DNA from: Otatea glauca
Taxonomy: Eukaryota; Streptophyta; Magnoliopsida; Poales; Poaceae
Direction: 5' to 3'
DNA length: 64,000 nt
Assembly: GCA_036346275.1 (NCBI GenBank)
Contig: CM070725.1
Span: 40,734,104 to 40,798,103 of the forward strand
A program made the translations under genes and the position numbers. The notes beneath the pieces are model-generated. The model was not told the DNA's origin. It did not search any database and saw only the letters and a program-made list of their open reading frames with translations. Shown here piece after piece: positions 9,946-20,658 of the stretch (within the stretch, counting starts at the first letter, position 1; each line of letters opens with the position of its first letter).

Positions 9946-10770
9946 GGCCTTGGGGGGTAAGGGTAGTGTGGGTTGCTATTGCTAAAGCATTTGGGTGTTT
10001 GTAGGAGTTGAGTGCATGTGTTGCCCTCTTCCATTTGCTTCTTAAGCTAGTGTGAGCCTCTAATTGCATGTGTTGCAATTAGAAGAGGATTGAGAGGCTC
10101 TTGTGCATGTGTTGCACTTGAGGAGGATTCTAGTGCATGTGTTGCACTTAGGAGGTCACCGGAGTGCATGTGTTGCACTAGGTGAGGTTCAAGCTAGAAG
10201 GCTTGACTTGTTACTCTTGGTGTTTGCCGACACCTAGGCAGCGTGCGGCGGCGTCGTCTTGGAGCTCTCAATGGAGGTTGTGAGAAGCCCCGGCAAAGTT
10301 TGTGAAGGTTGGGGCTCGCCTACCCGGGAGGGAAAAGGAGCTACCACTAGTGGATTCAAGGTGGGTGCTCAATTCGTGGAGCCGGTCTAATGTGTTTGAG
10401 CTAACCTCAACGTGGACTAGGGGAGACCGGCAAGTGTCCGAACGCCACGGTAAAAAGTATCGTGTCTTTTGTGCTTGCATTGTGTTTGTTATTTATGTTC
10501 AAGCAATTTATATTTATAGAATTAAATTGATTGATTCCTTGTCTTTAGAATTGCATATTCTTGTTAGAGATATAATTAGTTAGTGCACATAGTGAGCCTA
10601 GTTGTTTTAGGCTTTAATTGTCAAAACCTTAGTTTATCGCTTCCGCATTAATACTTGTTAAGGTTTTGGCATAAGGATAATTAGGGGTGAATTGCTTTGT
10701 AGAAATTAAGAGAGAGATTTTAAAAGCTGCCTATTCACCCCCCCCTCTAGTCGGCATCCTCGACCTTACA

Positions 10771-13258
10771 CTAGCGTACGCTGGCGCTGCCATGCTAGCT
10801 GCTGCCCTAGTACCTTGCTCTTCTTGATGCGCGTTGCCCCTAGTGTGCTTCTGCTGTATGCGTGCTCTGTGCTGCCGCTGCTAGTTAGGAGATGCCGCTA
10901 GCATCCACGACAGGCCATCGGGAAGACAGAAGCAAGCCAACGGGAGGAAGGGAGCAAGGCAAAGGGAAGAGAGAAGAAAGGAAAAAAAGGCAAGCCAAGG
11001 TAAGAGCACTAGGGGTGTTGCAGCGAGGAAGGAAGAAGAAGACAAGAAGACCAAGGCAGGAGAGAGAAGTAAGGAGGAAGAAGGAAGAGAAGACAAGCTT
11101 ATCACTGCCATTGCCACGGGTTTCGACGTTCGTGCCTTGGGTAATAACCAAAAATTCTTTTCTTTGCCTAGTTCATCAATTGTTTGTATGTGTGTATGGT
11201 GAAAGCTCCTCTTCTTTGGTGCAAATGTCTCAAAATTTTTTGTCTCCTATAGGATGTTGAGATGCTCAAATTCAATGCATCTTCAAAAAACTGCTCTTTT
11301 TGGTGGATTATTGTAGAACAAAGCATGAAAATAACAAAATAAATGTTTTCCCTTAAATCAAATTACTTGATAAGAATCTCAGCCAAAAAGCACAAACATT
11401 TCATTTATATTCTGTCGTTTGATATACTGATTGCATGTAGATTGTCTTTTGGCTATGCCTATCCTGCATATGACTGCTACAAGACCGTTGAATTGAGCAA
11501 ACTTGAGATCGAGCAGCTCATATTTTGGTATCAGTATTGGTAAGGTGGTTCTTTCCATTCTACGATCACAAGTTCAAAACATTAGCCAAGATGATAATAT
11601 TACAAATTTTGTTTTGTCTCTTGTGTCTAGGATTTTAGTTGCTCTTATGACACGGTTTTGGAGAGATATGGAGATTTTACAATATCACGGTAAGGTTGTT
11701 AAAGGTTGCATTTTTTCATCAGTTCTTTTTAACAGTCTCTAACATTAGTTGCATCGTGCATGTGCTCATGTTGAAGGCTACCATTTTACTCAGATGCAAA
11801 GCTAATATTCTTTATATACTTGTGGTGCCATAAGACAAAGGTACTCGATTTTTTTCGCTACTGCACGATGCTCTTAGGCATGTATTTGCAGGTAGAATCA
11901 TGGATATCAAGGATTCTCCCACATGGAGTTCACTTCATTTGTCTCATGTGCTTCTAATGGTCTGGTACTCAGAGCTAAAAATACTTGGCAGCCTTTCTTT
12001 ATTACAGAACCTATGGTTGGAAGGCAACCCAAGTTGTTGTACTGAGTGGTATCGAGCACACGTTTTTAGATTTTTTCATAATTCAGAAAACGTAAGTGCT
12101 TCAAATATTAGATTCCTTTCCTTTTTCCATAGTTTTGTTCATCATAATAGTCTCTTCCACAGTATGGGAGTAATATGACAGGCTGTTCCAGGCCTTTTTC
12201 TGCTGCAGTTGAAGTTACATGATAGAGGTATGAACAAACAGGAATACTAGGAAAAAGCAAGTAATGTTTGCACGCAGACAAAAGTAACCTGCTGGTTATA
12301 GATTTTATTTTCCTGCAAAAGATGACCATGAGGATGAAGACAATCAAGACATTTAAAATTCAAAGATCATAGGTATCTTGTTTACCAATTTCCACCAAGT
12401 TCATGTATTATATGTCATTATGTCTTACCAAATATCAAGCTCTCTCGGTTAGAGCTTTTGGTCTTATTATTCTCTAAGGATAATTTCTTATGGAAGCAGA
12501 GATCACCTCCTCAGCTTCATATATTGAATATGAGAGGATAGATAGATGAGTCACTATAGGTGTTGTTTAGTGAATCCTTGTCATGCTTGCATTTTGTTCC
12601 ATGAAAATATACATTCTTTTCACGTGCAATGCAGAAGCATGGTTTTCTTATATTATGTGCACCATATCTTGCTAATGCTTCTATCTCTGTGATTACCAAC
12701 TAAACACAACTTACTGTCTATTGGTTGCTTCATGCTATACGGTGCGGCATAGCGTGCAACTCTCCCTAGTATGGATAATGGGACATAAATATTTCCACTA
12801 GACTAATGATGACTAGGTATTTACACAATGACTAAGTGTTGTTATTGAGATTTTATTTTTTGTTAATATATTATTCATAATGCCTTCAATGATAGAATTA
12901 GGGTTAACGAGCAGCAATTTGCTATCTTTCTATGTTGTGATTATCAGTTATATATATGTGTGTAATTTAGAGGGTTTCCTATGCACTAGCTTGGCTAATT
13001 TCACATTGCCATTTATGCTCATCCGGATAATGAAATTAGTTTATCTATCATATGCATATAGGTATGAATTTGACATTGAAGCGTCCCTAATTTATCTGTT
13101 TATCAGGACTAGCTCTTGTGTGTTGTGTGTAATACAAGCATGTCTCAATTGTATGATGAATCATACTAGCTAAATGTGTAGATCTGTGTTGGATTATTAG
13201 GAATCATGAGTACTAGTTGTATGAATTTCTAGTGTAATGTGTGTGACATTGCCAATTA
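10771..13258. other. Noncoding interior of the CACTA element
   Basis: A Lys/Arg/Glu-rich low-complexity stretch (about 10900-11110) and AT-rich sequence are present. I recognise no transposase, no host gene fragment and no further terminal repeats. Confidence 0.45.
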
Positions 13259-13541
13259 CTCCCTCCGTTCAGAAATATAAGACGTATTTTGACTTTGCAC
13301 AAGGATTAAGGTTGGATGAAATTGAGAAAGGTATGCGTGAAAATGATTTAGATACTCCACTTAATTATCTTGGAAGATGAGAGATAATTTTTTGTGTGTG
13401 GTGGTCATGAATAAATGCATATAGTTGAGAGAGAATAAATAGGGGTATATTAGGAAAAGCCTCATTAAATCTACATACAAGCCTTATATTTCTGAATAAG
13501 ACCATTCAAACTATAGATCCTATATTCCTGAACGGGGGAAG
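13259..13541. mobile_element. Stowaway-like MITE, 283 bp, nested in the CACTA element
   Basis: The left end CTCCCTCCGTTCAGAAAT and the right end, in reverse as CTTCCCCCGTTCAGGAAT, form the TIR pair. TA occurs on both sides (13257-13258, 13542-13543). No coding sequence is present. Confidence 0.88.
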
Positions 13542-13878
13542 TAAGATTGAAAATAGTGAAGCTATGTTTGTACCCACTCATAAATTACCATATAGTGCCT
13601 GCTATTAGATGGTAAAATAGAGCTAAAGATGTGACGGACACCACATCACAATTAGTTCTTATCTCAGAACCGATTGTGTTGTGCTCCTCATCATAATCGG
13701 TTCTAGCTCAAAACCGATTGCGATGTGAAGAATCGATTGTGATGATACCATATCTCTATCGGACGAAAACCGACTGTGATAGCGTCTCCTCATCACTGTC
13801 AAACGACTTTGTATCGCCACCAAAACCGACCCAGACGACGAAAAAAAATCGATTGTGATGTTCATTTCTGTAGTAGTG

Positions 13879-14178
13879 TGCTTAGCTTCTTATCTGAATT
13901 AGAATGGACCTTTTGTTTCTCCTTGACCAAAGTCTCTGACACTGATTTGATGATCTCTTCAAGGACAGAAATATTTCTATTTTAATAAAAATACTAGTCT
14001 TCTGTGGCAAGCATGGATCACGAAGGAAGTGGGTGGTATGTCCTTGCAAAGGTACTTAGCCTCCCATTAAATTCAATGAATTTTCATTTTATGCTTCGCC
14101 TAGAAGCCCAGTAGCATGCAACATTCAGATTTGCATGTGACGTTTCTGGACCTGCAGATTGTAGTATTATACTGCACA
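13879..14178. other. Sequence between the CACTA element and the truncated LTR
   Basis: About 300 bp of apparently non-repeat DNA, possibly original flank of the remorin locus. An ATG at 14013 opens a 13-codon frame ending at a GT at 14052. I do not call it an exon. Confidence 0.35.
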
Positions 14179-17060
14179 TTCTATAGATGATGGTCTCAAA
14201 TGTATTGATCCTTTTCCATCACTCAAACATATTAGATCATTACTTTCCATCAAATTGATTATATGAAACTTGTGTAGTTATATATACTCATATCAATTTA
14301 AATTTAATTTAAATTGAGTTCGGTTGTCTTTTAATCAAATCAAAGAACATTTTACCATGTGTATATGGTGTCTCTTTGTTGATTAAAGATAAGCGGAAAG
14401 TTCTTGAGTATAATGAAGCATTAGTTGCATCAAAGTACTCAAGACACAATTAATCATTCAAATTGATTTGGGCTGTACTCAATCGATCTTAGAGGCATCC
14501 ATTATGTGTGTAATGGTGTGTAGTGATGATTGAGACAACCGTGTTTGTTGGACTAACAACTTCAATGAGTTGTGAAGTAGGTTGAGTTCAAGATGATAAA
14601 GAATCGGGAACGAGAAGTCATCATATGTTGATGAGCTTCAAGAGGTAATCCCGAAGTGAAGAGAAGAGTTAGAGAAAGTTCATCATATGTTGATGAATAA
14701 GAAGAATAAGATTTGATCCTGGAGAGAAGATGATTGGAAATCATAAAAGCTCCAAGTGGATCGCTAGAGGCAAAGATATAACTAGCTAGGGCTAAGAATG
14801 TGTTCCTAGTCGTTTACCGATCTTGGTGTTTGGATGGGAGACCGAGTTGCTAGTTAGTTGCTGTACTATTAAGAAGGGTTGAGTCTTTTAGCTTGAGCTT
14901 CATCATGTGTTGATGAACTCAATCCGGTTCACTCTAGCTTACTCTCTTGTTTGGTGTTTGCATGGAGCTAACCATTTGGCATGTGTTGAAAATGGGTGGA
15001 GCTTGTGCATTCGATTTTACATGAGCTAAGTATTTGCATGTGTTGCAAATAAGGGTGCTCATACTTGCATCTAATTTGAATCTTAATTGATTTGGTTTTG
15101 CATGGGGCTAAAGATTTGCATGTGTTGCAAATAGAGAGCTCATGCATTTGAGTTTGATTAGTGGTTTGCTTAGAGCTAGAGATTTGTATGTGTTGCAAAT
15201 AGAGAGCTCATGCATTGGAGTTTAGCTTGTGATTGGATCATGTGTTGATCATCACAAGGCTAAGTATGCTTTGTGTTTTGAGTTTGCAAAATGTGTTTTT
15301 GCAAAGTATTGAATGGATTCGTTATTTACAAATGTGTTTTGTAAATAAGCTCGAGAGTATGGGTTTCAATCCTAAGAGCATGTGTTGGCATTTGCAAATG
15401 TGTTTTGCAAAGTGTCGAGATCATGTGTTGATCCTTACATGGCTAGAAGATTGATCTCATATGTTCATGGTTTATTTGCGAATGTGTCTTGCAAATAAGT
15501 TGGAGTTGTTAGTTGCAAATGTGTTTTGCAAATGAACTAGAAGTTATGGGTTTCGATCCTAGAGCATGTGAATAGGGTTTGCAAATGTGTTTTCCAAATT
15601 GACTTGATCATGTGTTGATCATCACATGGAAAAGAGGATTGATCTCATGAGTTCTTGGTTTATTTGCAAATGTGTTTTTGTAAATAAGTTGTGCTTAATG
15701 AGATTCTTTGGAGTATGTGATTAACATGTGCAAATTTATTTTGCATAGTGTTGTGATCATGTGTTGATCCTCACATAGTTCAAAGAATAAATCTTTAATG
15801 GTTTGGAGAAAAGTTTTTGTGAAAAACCGTGTTTTCTCCCTAAGGCCAATCGTACCGCCCATGTAGGACCGGTAGTACCGCTGGGCCGGTAGTACCGCTT
15901 ATGGGACCGTTACAGTCGCTTGGCCGGTACTACCGCCCTTGTAAGGCCGATAGCACCGGAAGTCCAGTGCTACCGCCCATGGTAGCCCGATAGCACCGGA
16001 GGTTTGGAGCTACCTCTCCTCTGGCCGGTGTGAAAGATCCAGAGGAGTTGTTTTTGTGTTCGGCTTGCGTCTGGTACTACCGGGGTCCAAGGCCGGTTCT
16101 ACCGCCCGAGCGGTAGCACCGCTCCCAGTTGGTCGGTGCTACCGGAATTCCTACAACGGCTAGTTTTGTAGCCGTTGGCGAGGAGGCCGGTGCTACCGGT
16201 CCCAGTTGGGCGGTAGCATCGGGTTTGCTGGACATTTTGCCCAATTCGTCCCCCAACAGCTAGTTTTAGCTTTGAGGCTATAAAAGGAGGCCTTAGGGGG
16301 TATTTGCTGGTTGCTGAACTAAGGGGGAGTTTGTGAGAGTTGGTTGCATGTGTTGCACTCTCCAATTTGGTTCTTGAGCTAAGAGTGAGATATAATTGCA
16401 TGTGTTGCAATTAGAAAGTGGATTGAGAGCCTCTTGTGCATGTGTTACACTTGAGGAGGATCCTAGTGCATGTGTTGCACTTAGAAGGTCACCGGAAGTG
16501 CGTGTGTTGCACTAGGTGAAGTTCAAGCGGAAAGGCTTGACTTGTTACTCTTGGAGGTTGCCGCCTCCTAGACGGCGTAGAGCGTCGTGCGCGGTGAGTT
16601 TCTCAACGGAGGTTGCGAGAAGCCCCGGCAAAGTTTGTGAAGGTTGGAGCTCGCCTACCCGGGAGGGAAAAGGAGCTACCACTAGTGGATTCGAGGTGGG
16701 TGCTCAATTCGTGGAGCCGGTGTAATGTGTTTGGGCTAACCTCAACGTGGACTAGAGGAGACCGACAAGTCTCCGAACACTACGGTAAAAAGTATCGTGT
16801 CTCTTGTGCTTGCTTTCCATTCATTATTTATATTCAAGCAATTTGCATTCATAGAATTAAATTGATTGATTGCTTGTCTTTAGGATTGCAATTTATTGTT
16901 AGAGACATAATTAGTTAGTGCACATAGTGAGCCTAGAGAATTTAGGCTTCTGCATTAATAATTGTTAATGTTTTGGCATTAGAGTAATTAGGGGTGACTT
17001 GCTTTGTAGAAATTAGTAGAAAAAATTTTAAAAGCCGACTATTCACCCCCTCTAGTCGGC
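14179..17060 (+). mobile_element. Truncated second copy of the 3.6-kb LTR
   Basis: From the CTATAGATGATGGTCTCAAA-like start at 14181 to TCTAGTCGGC at 17060, the sequence aligns in order with 7695-10755 of the solo LTR. It includes the TGTGT-loop hairpins, the CCGGT palindromes, the TATA box and the CACCCCC...CTCTAG end. It lacks the first roughly 500 bp and the last roughly 15 bp, so neither terminal repeat nor target duplication remains. Divergence from the first copy is clear but moderate. The right break falls exactly where GC-rich, exon-1-like sequence of the remorin locus begins. Confidence 0.85.
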
Positions 17061-17757
17061 GGCGGCGACGGCGGTGGCGGGGTCATCAGGAGGGGGAGGG
17101 AGGCGGGTGCTCGACGACCCGTGGATCGTCTCGTTGCGACTCGGTCAGTGATTCCTGATCCCTGCATTGCCGAGTTTGTTCGTGGAGTAGTATCTCGTAA
17201 ACTTGTACTATATATGTTGGAAATGGCAAACTCTTGAGGCCTATTGGAGCTGCGGATATGGAGTTGCATCCTTCGTTCCCATTTCCTTTAATTTCCATTT
17301 CGTGGTGGAGATGAGAAAATTTGGGTGATCAGACTGCAAAAGATGTTATTTTTGCTAATGGGGAGGGGGGATTTCAGGTAATTAGTCTGGTTGAAGTGAT
17401 GAATTTTAGCTTATGTTTGGAGGCTGTCACACAGATCTATCTAGGTTGTCTATGAAACCCTGGTGTTCGTTTCTTGATGCCAATGCTAGAGACAAGAAGT
17501 AACAAGTCAGATACTGTAGTTGTACAACTATAGATTATAGCCAAACGATGGCTACTAAACCAATGTAAACAAACAAAAGGGGGGCCTTAACCTTGGACGC
17601 TAGCACAAAAAGGGGAGTGTACTTTTCGATAATGAAACGGGCATTCTGTAAATCTTTTCGCCTTTCTTATGATCGTTTCTTTGCAAATTGCAACTTCACA
17701 GACTAGGTTGTTTTGCTTTATCTATGACAGTTGTTAGTGCAGCCTTTGCCCAGCTTC
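17061..17757 (+). other. Putative 5' region of the remorin gene
   Basis: The stretch 17055-17150 is GC-rich (GGCGGCGGCGACGGCGG) with possible donor GTCAGT at 17144, as in rice first exons or 5'UTRs. The rest is AT-rich and intron-like up to an acceptor TATGACAG at 17730. No start codon precedes the possible donor in frame, so any N-terminal coding exon may have been cut off at the LTR junction. Confidence 0.4.
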
Positions 17758-20658
17758 ATGCGATTGGGTGGTAGACCGGGGACAGATCTGGAGCCTGATG
17801 TGTCGCCAACTTCCTCCTCCAATGGTGAGCGCAATGTGGCCACGCAGCTCATTGCTTGTATTCTTACTGTTGTTGCATGTGGATGCTCGGGTTGAGCACA
17901 ACTTTACAGCCCTTAAAAGTTGAAGCAGTTTTATTTTCTGAAGCTTCTGCAGCTTCCACAGGGCCACATGAGGAGGAGAAGAACGGGGCATTGGAAGGGG
18001 TGAAGGAAGAGGGGTGTATACAACTCCAAGAACCGACCAAGTATCCAGCCCCCCGTTCTACTGGAGGTAACATTCTTCAACTTGGTGATGGTCTAGGTGG
18101 TAAATGTGTGTTAATTTGTCATGATCATATTTTGTTTGATAGAATGCCAAAACCAGCCATACCGATTGGATACTGTTCTTTTCGATGGTAGGAAGGACCG
18201 GCAGCAACGGCCAGCCTCACTTGATATTGGTTGCCCCGGTGTTGATAGATCCTCCACTCATTCTCCTGCTTTCTTGGTCAGTGGTGTGGGGTTGGTGAAC
18301 AAGGGATTAGGTGTTTCATCACACAGTACATCAGGCGTGTTAACTAGTCCAGGGACACCAAACTGCAGCTGGCGTGGCGCAACAGTTGTTGGGTACCAGC
18401 AGGGGTGGAGTTCTGAGAGAGTACCGCTACCTTCAAACGGCCACAGAAGGCATACGGGCAGTAGCATGGCGTTACCATACCACAATGGGAGATCATTGCC
18501 CTCGAAATGGGAGGATGCAGAGAGGTGGATCTTCAGTCAGAATCCTAGCGATGCACTTGGGAGGACCTCATTCCCACAACCTCAGCGACCAAAGTCCAAA
18601 AGTGGACCACTTGGACCACCTGGCAGATTTGGTGGACCATACTCATCTGTTTCATCGTCGGCTTCATTGCTTGACAGTGGGAGGGTTGGAAATCTCACAG
18701 TGAACTCACCTTTCCTGTCTGGAGTCTTGCTGCCAGAGCATGTCTGTGGGGGCAGTAGCCACACGGGAATGGATCTAGGAGGAGCATCTGGTGAGGATAG
18801 CATCAATGGCCGGGGAGGCAGGTCTGATCGAGCGAACGGTGGACACCCTGCCATCTGGTCTACCAGAGTTTGCCAGCAATTGGATAGTGCAGTTCAGTCA
18901 TCTCAGGCATTGCCTACTTCTCAAGAATCTACTCAAGGTATTGATGCCTTATTTTCTTAAGCCTCATAGTTATCCGTACTTGTTAAGTTTTTATTGATTA
19001 GTATAGGAGTAGTCCTGATAAGTGTAGAGGATAAACAGTTATTGAGTATGCTTTCTGTTTGCTAAAACAAAGTAACCGTCCCAGAGTTCCCATTGAACTA
19101 TAAAAAGTTTTTCATAATCGAAATGTTGGTTGCCAACTTGATCCGGGTGTTATTATTCTGAAACTTTTTCATGTTTGCTGCTTGCACAGATGGTCAGGTT
19201 GAAATAACCAAAGACTCGGCCACTAGCAGTACTCCTGTAATTTTGAGGAAGGATGTAGCAACACAAACTAGTCCTGAGCTAAGCAGGTCCTCTTCTCCCA
19301 ACATAAGGCCTTCATTTTCCCATTCACTATCAGTACAAGTCAAAGAGCTGGAGAGCTGTTTCTCTAAGCTTGAGATCAGGGATGTGCAGATGGATGATCG
19401 GGTGACTCTGACCAGGTGGTCCAAGAAACATGTGACACGAGGCTGTGACAAGAACTCAACAAATATCATAGAGTGGAAGAAAAGGACAATGGAATCTAAA
19501 TCTTCTGCCTTGGAAGTAACAGAAACTGCAGAGTGTATATCAAAGTAAGGAAATGCTATTATATTGGTCCTTTGGGACGAAGAAGTTGTTTGACTGACCC
19601 TTTTCAGGCATACCATTGTTCCCTTGCACTTGTTTTAGTATATGATTAACTAATTTGATGTTTACTTCCTAAAATTATGTGTATACTTCGGTTGTCTCTT
19701 CTAATTCCTATGTACCTAAACTGTTTGCCTCAGACTTGTTCTTTTCATAGTTTAGCCTTGCATTACTAAGACATAAATAATTGCATCATCATAAAGATTG
19801 AAGTTGCTTTAGAAGAATTTATAAAAGTGCTTTTACAGTTGGAGATTAAAGAGAGCAGGAGTTACAGGGATAACGTCCGTACATATTCTCTTGCTACAGT
19901 GCCTGCCGTAGTCTCTGTCAGTATTGGTTTTGGGTTTGCCATTACATCTAGAATTATCCCAGTTTGAAGTGAGTGGGAGATGAAGTATGCTTGTTGCATT
20001 GGTTCGTCTAGGGAGCTACTTATCAGATCTATTATCTGTTCTGTAACTTGGAACTGATTCTTATCTAGGTCAATCATCTAATAGAAGGGTTTGGGTAGCT
20101 AATGAAGCTGCAATGAATTTATGCTGTTTTATCAAACGCTGATGGTTGCACGTATTGTCTGTTTGAAGGATTGAGGGAGAGCTAGCAAAGATGACCGCAT
20201 GGGAGAATATGCAAAAAGCAAAAGCAGAGGCCGCAATACAAAAATTTGTGGTATGCTTGTTTCTTTGCTTCTGGCTTTCTTGTATCATTTTATTCCTCTC
20301 CTGCATGTGTCTAACTTTGTTTTTTTCTGTGTGTCTGATTCTACTTCTCATTAGTGAACCTGTGTTTTCTATTTATAGTTAGCTGCTTCGTTCTTGTTTA
20401 CTGCTAGGAAGTTTGATTGCATTCAATGCGTACTTCTTTGTAATTGTTCAGATGAAACTTGAAAAGAAAAGATCATACTCGCTGGAGAGGATTTTCAACA
20501 CCCTTAGTTCTGCTCATAGGAAAACACAGGTGGTACGCAGGACAACAACCGCAAATCATGACCAGCAGATTTCCAGGGCTGTCAAAAGGACATCACACCT
20601 CAGCAAGAATGGCCAAATGAGTTCGTTGAGTGGCTGCTTCACTTGCCATGCTTTCTAG
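17758..20658 (+). CDS. Remorin family protein (long N-terminal region), 6 exons
   Basis: Exons inferred: 17758-17824, 17953-18066, 18143-18937, 19190-19544, 20169-20250 and 20452-20658. All phases close, giving 1620 nt (539 aa). Remorins are plant plasma-membrane nanodomain scaffold proteins, anchored by an amphipathic, often S-acylated C-terminus. The N-terminal 440 residues are Ser/Gly/Pro-rich and disordered, with LPSKWEDAERWIFS and DVATQTSPELS. The Remorin_C domain starts around residue 445 with MTAWENMQKAKAEAAIQKFV and MKLEKKRSYSLERIFNTLSS, a coiled-coil helix. The tail GCFTCHAF holds two cysteines, the usual acylation anchor. ATG 17758 is the first in-frame Met, but the frame stays open back to an acceptor at 17730, so an upstream exon is possible and may have been lost or moved by the LTR fragment. 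The gene is convergent with ZPR1. Family certain; 5' end uncertain. Confidence 0.9.

Larger units (their letters stand above)
7181..10770 (+). mobile_element. Solo LTR, 3.59 kb, inserted in the CACTA element
   Basis: The segment starts TGTAAG (7181) and ends CTTACA (10770), a perfect 6-bp terminal inverted repeat with canonical TG..CA ends. It is flanked by CCAGC (7176-7180) and CTAGC (10771-10775), a 5-bp target duplication with one C-to-T change. The 3' end has the pyrimidine-rich TATTCACCCCC...CTCTAG motif seen in many grass Copia-type LTRs. No gag-pol follows, so it is a solo LTR. A TATA box (GCTATAAAAGG) lies at 9935-9945. Upstream are two unusual repeat fields: hairpins with a TGTGT loop (7867-9330, resuming 10012-10180) and CCGGT-NNN-ACCGG palindromes (9402-9882). 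Confidence 0.85.
6752..13878. mobile_element. Non-autonomous CACTA (En/Spm) element, 7.1 kb, with nested insertions
   Basis: The left end is CACTACTACAGAATGG (6752) and the right end, in reverse, is CACTACTACAGAAATG (13878). Both ends are followed by about 200 bp of subterminal repeats of the form AATCGGTT / AACCGATT ending in GTGATGTG (6780-6955 and 13640-13860), which is the CACTA layout. Flanking triplets are TGT and TGC, so the 3-bp duplication is imperfect. No TNP2-like transposase or TNPD/TNPA gene was found. About half the length is a nested solo LTR (7181-10770), and a MITE sits at 13259-13541. Removing these leaves about 3.3 kb of noncoding filler. Confidence 0.82.

Noticed and set aside
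10892..11260. 122-codon Arg/Lys-rich plus-strand frame
   Set aside because: Purine-rich low complexity inside the CACTA element, with no family match or splice context.
14013..14051. Possible first remorin exon (ATG to a GT, phase 0)
   Set aside because: The phase would fit the acceptor at 17730, but the exon is only 13 codons, 3.7 kb away across an LTR copy, and I have no conserved motif to support it.
7181..17060. One complete LTR retrotransposon with LTRs at 7181-10770 and 14179-17060
   Set aside because: The interior has no gag-pol or primer-binding site, the CACTA right end lies between the two copies, and the first copy has its own flanking duplication.
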